The notes under the pieces were generated by a model. The model ran no database searches, was not told the DNA's origin, and saw only the letters and a program-made list of their open reading frames with translations. This document shows positions 5,644 to 8,394 of a DNA stretch of 8,394 nt, piece after piece (within the stretch, counting starts at the first letter, position 1; each line of letters begins with the position of its first letter). Position numbers and translations under genes: made by a program. Source of the DNA: Pseudonocardiales bacterium (GTDB lineage: Bacteria; Actinomycetota; Actinomycetes; Mycobacteriales; Pseudonocardiaceae); contig JACDBJ010000107.1 of the NCBI GenBank assembly GCA_013695005.1, positions 1 to 8,394 on the forward strand, in the 5' to 3' direction.

Positions 5644-5649
5644 TAGGGT
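5644..5649 (+). promoter_or_regulatory. Predicted -10 element of the sucCD promoter (TAGGGT)
   Basis: TAGGGT is a strong actinobacterial -10 sequence placed 33 nt before the sucC GTG, giving a leader of roughly 25-30 nt. I see no convincing -35 hexamer 16-19 nt upstream (GCCGGT at 5621-5626 is poor), so the promoter may be activator-dependent or rely on the -10 alone. Confidence 0.4.
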
Positions 5650-5682
5650 CGTCGGAGCGCACCAGCCAGCAGCGAGGGGCAC

Positions 5683-6852
5683 GTGGATCTTTACGAGTAC
5701 CAGGCCAAGGACCTCTTCGGGGCGCACGGCGTACCCGTACTGCCCGGCCACGTAGCCGACACCCCGGCGGGCGCCCGAACGGCGGCGCAGGAGCTGGGCG
5801 GCACAGTGGTGGTCAAGGCGCAGGTGAAGACCGGCGGCCGCGGCAAGGCCGGCGGGGTCAAGCTCGCGGCCGACCCGGACGAGGCGCAGCAGCGGGCCGA
5901 GGCGATCCTCGGGCTGGACATCAAGGGCCACGTGGTCGGTCGGGTGCTCGTCACGCCGGCCAGCGAGATCGCCGAGGAGTACTACGTCTCCTACCTGCTC
6001 GACCGGGCCAACCGCACGTTCCTCGCGATGGCCAGCGTCGAGGGCGGCATGGACATCGAGGAGGTCGCGGCCACCAAGCCCGACGCGCTGGCCAAGATCC
6101 CGATCGACCCGATCGCGGGGGTGGACGCGGCCAAGGCCCGCGAGATCGTCGCGGCCGCCCGGTTCCCGGACGCGGTGGCCGAGCAGACCGCCGACGTGCT
6201 GGTCAAGCTGTGGGACACGTTCGTCGCCGAGGACGCGACGCTGGTCGAGGTGAACCCGCTGGTCCGCGACCCGCAGGACAAGGTGATCGCGCTCGACGGC
6301 AAGGTCACCCTCGACGACAACGCGGCGTTCCGGCACCCGGGGCACGCCGAGCTGGCCGACACCGCCGGCCAGGACCCGCTGGAGACCAGGGCGGTGCAGC
6401 GGGGGCTGAACTACGTCAAGCTCGACGGCCAGGTCGGTGTGATCGGCAACGGGGCCGGCCTGGTGATGTCGACGCTGGACGTGGTGGCCTACGCCGGTGA
6501 GGACTTCGGCGGGGTGAAGCCGGCGAACTTCCTGGACATCGGCGGTGGCGCCAACGCGCAGGTGATGGCCGACGGGCTCGACATCATCCTCGGCGACCCC
6601 GCCGTGCGGGCGGTGTTCGTGAACGTCTTCGGCGGGATCACCGCGTGCGACCAGGTCGCCGACGGCATCGTGCAGGCCCTGGGCATCCTCGGCGACGCGG
6701 CCACTAAGCCGCTGGTGGTCCGGCTCGACGGCAACAACGTCGAGGAGGGTCGTCGGATCCTGCTCGACGCCGACCATCCGCTGGTCACGATGGTGGACAC
6801 CATGGACGACGCCGCCCGGACCGCCGCCCGACTCGCGAGCACCGGGGCGTAG
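5683..6852 (+). CDS. sucC: Succinyl-CoA synthetase (ADP-forming) subunit beta
   Basis: A 389-residue beta subunit of the TCA-cycle enzyme that interconverts succinyl-CoA + ADP (or GDP) + Pi with succinate + nucleoside triphosphate + CoA. It opens with the family signature DLYEYQAKDLFGAHGVPVLP and carries an ATP-grasp domain (to about residue 230) with VVVKAQVKTGGRGKAGGVKL (47-66). EVNPL (189-193) and ALDGK (203-207) supply the metal-binding residues. The C-terminal CoA-ligase half holds FLDIGGGANAQVMADG and NVFGGITACDQVADGIVQA, the face that meets the phosphohistidine of SucD. Length is normal and no motif is damaged. The start is GTG 5683 behind GAGGGG (5674-5679). It is translationally coupled to sucD by a 4-nt gap. 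Nucleotide preference (ATP or GTP) cannot be read safely from the sequence. Confidence 0.97.
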   Translation: MDLYEYQAKDLFGAHGVPVLPGHVADTPAGARTAAQELGGTVVVKAQVKTGGRGKAGGVKLAADPDEAQQRAEAILGLDIKGHVVGRVLVTPASEIAEEYYVSYLLDRANRTFLAMASVEGGMDIEEVAATKPDALAKIPIDPIAGVDAAKAREIVAAARFPDAVAEQTADVLVKLWDTFVAEDATLVEVNPLVRDPQDKVIALDGKVTLDDNAAFRHPGHAELADTAGQDPLETRAVQRGLNYVKLDGQVGVIGNGAGLVMSTLDVVAYAGEDFGGVKPANFLDIGGGANAQVMADGLDIILGDPAVRAVFVNVFGGITACDQVADGIVQALGILGDAATKPLVVRLDGNNVEEGRRILLDADHPLVTMVDTMDDAARTAARLASTGA

Positions 6853-6856
6853 CGCC

Positions 6857-7747
6857 GTGTCGATCTTCCTCAACGGATCCAGCAAGATCATCGTCCAGGG
6901 CATGACGGGCTCCGAGGGCCGCAAGCACACCCAGCGGATGCTCGACTCGGGCTCGGCCGTCGTCGGCGGTGTGACGCCCGGGAAGGGCGGGCAGTCGGTC
7001 GAGTTCTCCGGCTCGACGTTGCCGGTGTTCGATTCCGTCTCTGACGCCATGAGCGAGACAGATGCTGATACAACCGTCGTTTTCGTGCCGCCGCGGTTTG
7101 CCAAGGCTGCGATCGTGGAGGCCATCGACGCCGGCATCGGGCTGGCCGTGGTGATCACCGAAGGCATCCCGGTGCACGACTCGGCATGGGTGTGGGCGCA
7201 CGCCTGCGCGAGCGGCAACCGCACCCAGATCGTCGGGCCGAACTGCCCCGGCGTGATCTCGCCCGGCCAGGCCAACGCGGGCATCATCCCGGCCAACATC
7301 ACCGGCCCCGGCCGCATCGGGCTGGTCTCCAAGTCCGGCACGCTGACCTACCAGATGATGTACGAGCTGCGCGACATCGGTTTCTCCACCGCGGTCGGCA
7401 TCGGCGGCGACCCGATCATCGGCACCACCCACATCGACTGCCTGCAGGCGTTCTCCGACGACCCGGACACCGCGGCCGTCGTGATGATCGGCGAGATCGG
7501 CGGGGACGCCGAGGAGCGGGCCGCCGACTACATCCGCGCCAACATCGACAAGCCGGTGGTCGGCTACGTCGCGGGGTTCACGGCGCCGGAGGGCAAGACG
7601 ATGGGCCACGCCGGCGCGATCGTCTCCGGCTCGGCGGGTACCGCGGCGGCCAAGAAGGAAGCGTTGGAGGCCGCCGGGGTCCATGTCGGCCGCACGCCCA
7701 GCGAGACCGCTGAGCTGATGCGGGAGATCATGAAGTCGGTCGGCTGA
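6857..7747 (+). CDS. sucD: Succinyl-CoA synthetase (ADP-forming) subunit alpha
   Basis: A 296-residue alpha subunit that carries the CoA site and the phosphohistidine of the SucCD enzyme. The CoA-binding Rossmann fold begins with KIIVQGMTGSEG (10-21). VGPNCPGVISPG is the conserved middle signature, and GHAGAIVSG contains the phosphorylated His251. The C-terminus SETAELMREIMKSVG is standard. Start: GTG 6857, 4 nt after the sucC stop, with a G-rich ribosome-binding sequence inside the sucC end (GGGGCG, 6843-6848). It is co-transcribed with sucC. One oddity is that codons 59-84 contain ten A/T-ending codons, far above the rest of the operon, although the protein sequence there looks normal. Confidence 0.97.
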   Translation: MSIFLNGSSKIIVQGMTGSEGRKHTQRMLDSGSAVVGGVTPGKGGQSVEFSGSTLPVFDSVSDAMSETDADTTVVFVPPRFAKAAIVEAIDAGIGLAVVITEGIPVHDSAWVWAHACASGNRTQIVGPNCPGVISPGQANAGIIPANITGPGRIGLVSKSGTLTYQMMYELRDIGFSTAVGIGGDPIIGTTHIDCLQAFSDDPDTAAVVMIGEIGGDAEERAADYIRANIDKPVVGYVAGFTAPEGKTMGHAGAIVSGSAGTAAAKKEALEAAGVHVGRTPSETAELMREIMKSVG

Positions 7748-7774
7748 GCGACTGCATGGCTCGGTCGAATGGAC

Positions 7775-7780
7775 TAGCGT
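7775..7780 (+). promoter_or_regulatory. Predicted -10 element for the downstream membrane-protein gene (TAGCGT)
   Basis: TAGCGT in the 78-nt gap after sucD sits inside CTAGCGTCGG, which shares nine bases with the icmB promoter region. The leader would be about 40 nt. No good -35 is visible, and there is no terminator hairpin between sucD and this point, so readthrough from sucCD is also likely. Confidence 0.3.
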
Positions 7781-7825
7781 CGGCCAGCGCAGCCGGAATC
7801 CGTCGGAGCTGATCAGGAGCGTGCG

Positions 7826-8394
7826 ATGACCGACCCCGCCACACCGTCGGCAGCCACCGAGGCCATCCCGGACACCGGCCGACCAGGTCGGCCCGCTGTT
7901 CCGGCTGGCCCGGCTCGGATGCTTGTGCTGGTCACCGTCGCACTCGGCTTGATCATCTACATCATCAGCTTCTTCGGCGGCCTTACGCTGCTGAACATCA
8001 CGCCGATCCCCGCGCTGCTGCTCGGCGGCGGGTTGCTGGCCGCCGCGACGCTGCTGCCCAGGTCGGGGCGGTTGCTGGTGCCGGCCGCGGTCGCGGTGAC
8101 CGTCGGGGTGCTCCAGTTGCTGCAGGTGGAGTTCGGGTCCGGCTCCGTCGGCGGACTCGGCGCGATCGGCCGCATCAGCGGGACTGACATCGCCGTGTTG
8201 ATCCTCGCCGTGCTCCAGCTCATCGCCGTCGTGGCTGCGGTGCTGCTCGACGCCGGCGTGATCGCTGCCGGCGCCGGTGCCGGCAGCGGTCCCGGCTCGG
8301 TGGCTGGACCGCAGCAGTTCCGTCGAGGCCGACGCGGGCCGGGCGGGCCACCGCCCGGTTACGGGCCGCAGGGCTACGGGCCGCAGGGCTACGG
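7826..8394 (+). CDS. DUF5336-like integral membrane protein, N-terminal part (cut by window end)
   Basis: An open frame from ATG 7826 to the window end (189 codons and counting), behind AGGAG (7815-7819) at 6 nt spacing. A short Pro/Ala/Thr-rich cytoplasmic tail (1-30) is followed by four predicted membrane helices at roughly 32-52, 58-77, 83-100 and 120-142. A Gly-rich basic stretch (QFRRGRRGPGGPPPG) then leads into YGPQG repeats at the cut edge. Four helices followed by a Pro/Gly/Gln/Tyr-rich tail match the actinobacterial DUF5336 family, whose mycobacterial member (Rv0954, downstream of sucCD) has, as I recall, been linked to the cell-division complex. Position after sucD supports this. 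The family assignment is from topology, composition and synteny, and molecular function is unknown. There is no stop codon before the edge, so full length is unknown. Confidence 0.75.
   Translation, partial: MTDPATPSAATEAIPDTGRPGRPAVPAGPARMLVLVTVALGLIIYIISFFGGLTLLNITPIPALLLGGGLLAAATLLPRSGRLLVPAAVAVTVGVLQLLQVEFGSGSVGGLGAIGRISGTDIAVLILAVLQLIAVVAAVLLDAGVIAAGAGAGSGPGSVAGPQQFRRGRRGPGGPPPGYGPQGYGPQGY
8360..8394 (+). repeat. 15-bp in-frame tandem repeat encoding YGPQG
   Basis: The unit TACGGGCCGCAGGGC occurs perfectly at 8360-8374 and 8375-8389, and a third copy has begun when the window ends. It codes for Tyr-Gly-Pro-Gln-Gly in the tail of the membrane protein. The total copy number cannot be seen. 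Such low-complexity tails are common in this family and may vary in length between strains. Confidence 0.8.

Noticed and set aside
5536..7341. A 601-codon open frame on the minus strand opposite sucC/sucD
   Set aside because: Same reasoning: both sense genes are unmistakable, and this frame is a third-position-GC shadow without protein-like composition.
1..8394. Mobile elements, CRISPR arrays, tRNA/rRNA genes, toxin-antitoxin or phage-defence genes
   Set aside because: I looked on both strands and saw no transposase motifs, spaced direct repeats, RNA-gene signatures or unassigned gene clusters; the window is mostly conserved housekeeping genes.

Overview
The window is chromosomal DNA from a high-GC actinomycete. 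The evidence is a very strong G/C third-codon bias, frequent GTG/TTG starts, TAnnnT-type -10 boxes and the gene set itself. The order helicase (uvrD1/pcrA) - M23 peptidase - lipase-like hydrolase - isobutyryl-CoA mutase small subunit - sucC - sucD - DUF5336-like membrane protein matches, as I remember it, the Streptomyces pcrA-icmB-sucCD neighbourhood. It partly matches the Mycobacterium uvrD1-M23-sucCD neighbourhood. I would guess Pseudonocardiaceae or a relative, but the sequence does not prove the family.

Layout. Positions 1-117 (-) hold the N-terminus of a TetR-family regulator, cut by the window edge. It is divergent from a single-domain rhodanese (208-549, +). Their shared spacer holds a sigma70-like promoter and two near-identical inverted repeats, so the TetR protein probably controls both genes. 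Positions 617-2971 (+) encode the superfamily 1 DNA helicase UvrD1/PcrA behind a promoter resembling the RecA-independent DNA-damage (PafBC-type) promoter. It converges, with only 4 nt between stop codons, on an M23/LytM peptidase (3794-2976, -). That peptidase gene has a roughly 110-nt 5' leader rich in hairpins. Upstream on the same strand is an alpha/beta-hydrolase (4975-3989, -). Positions 5132-5539 (+) encode a stand-alone B12-binding subunit (IcmB type), followed by a strong hairpin terminator. Positions 5683-7747 (+) encode both subunits of succinyl-CoA synthetase, 4 nt apart. Positions 7826-8394 (+) begin a four-helix membrane protein with a Gly/Pro/Tyr/Gln-rich repeat tail, cut by the window end.

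How the genes relate. Most are housekeeping genes: DNA repair (helicase), cell-wall remodelling (M23 peptidase), central carbon metabolism (SucCD) and acyl-CoA isomerisation (IcmB). The tetR-rhodanese pair looks like a small self-contained regulatory unit. I found no mobile element, CRISPR array, tRNA/rRNA or phage gene, and no clearly new multi-gene system. The items most worth a second look are regulatory: the paired operators, the helicase promoter and the M23 leader. All intergenic stretches are shorter than 300 bases.
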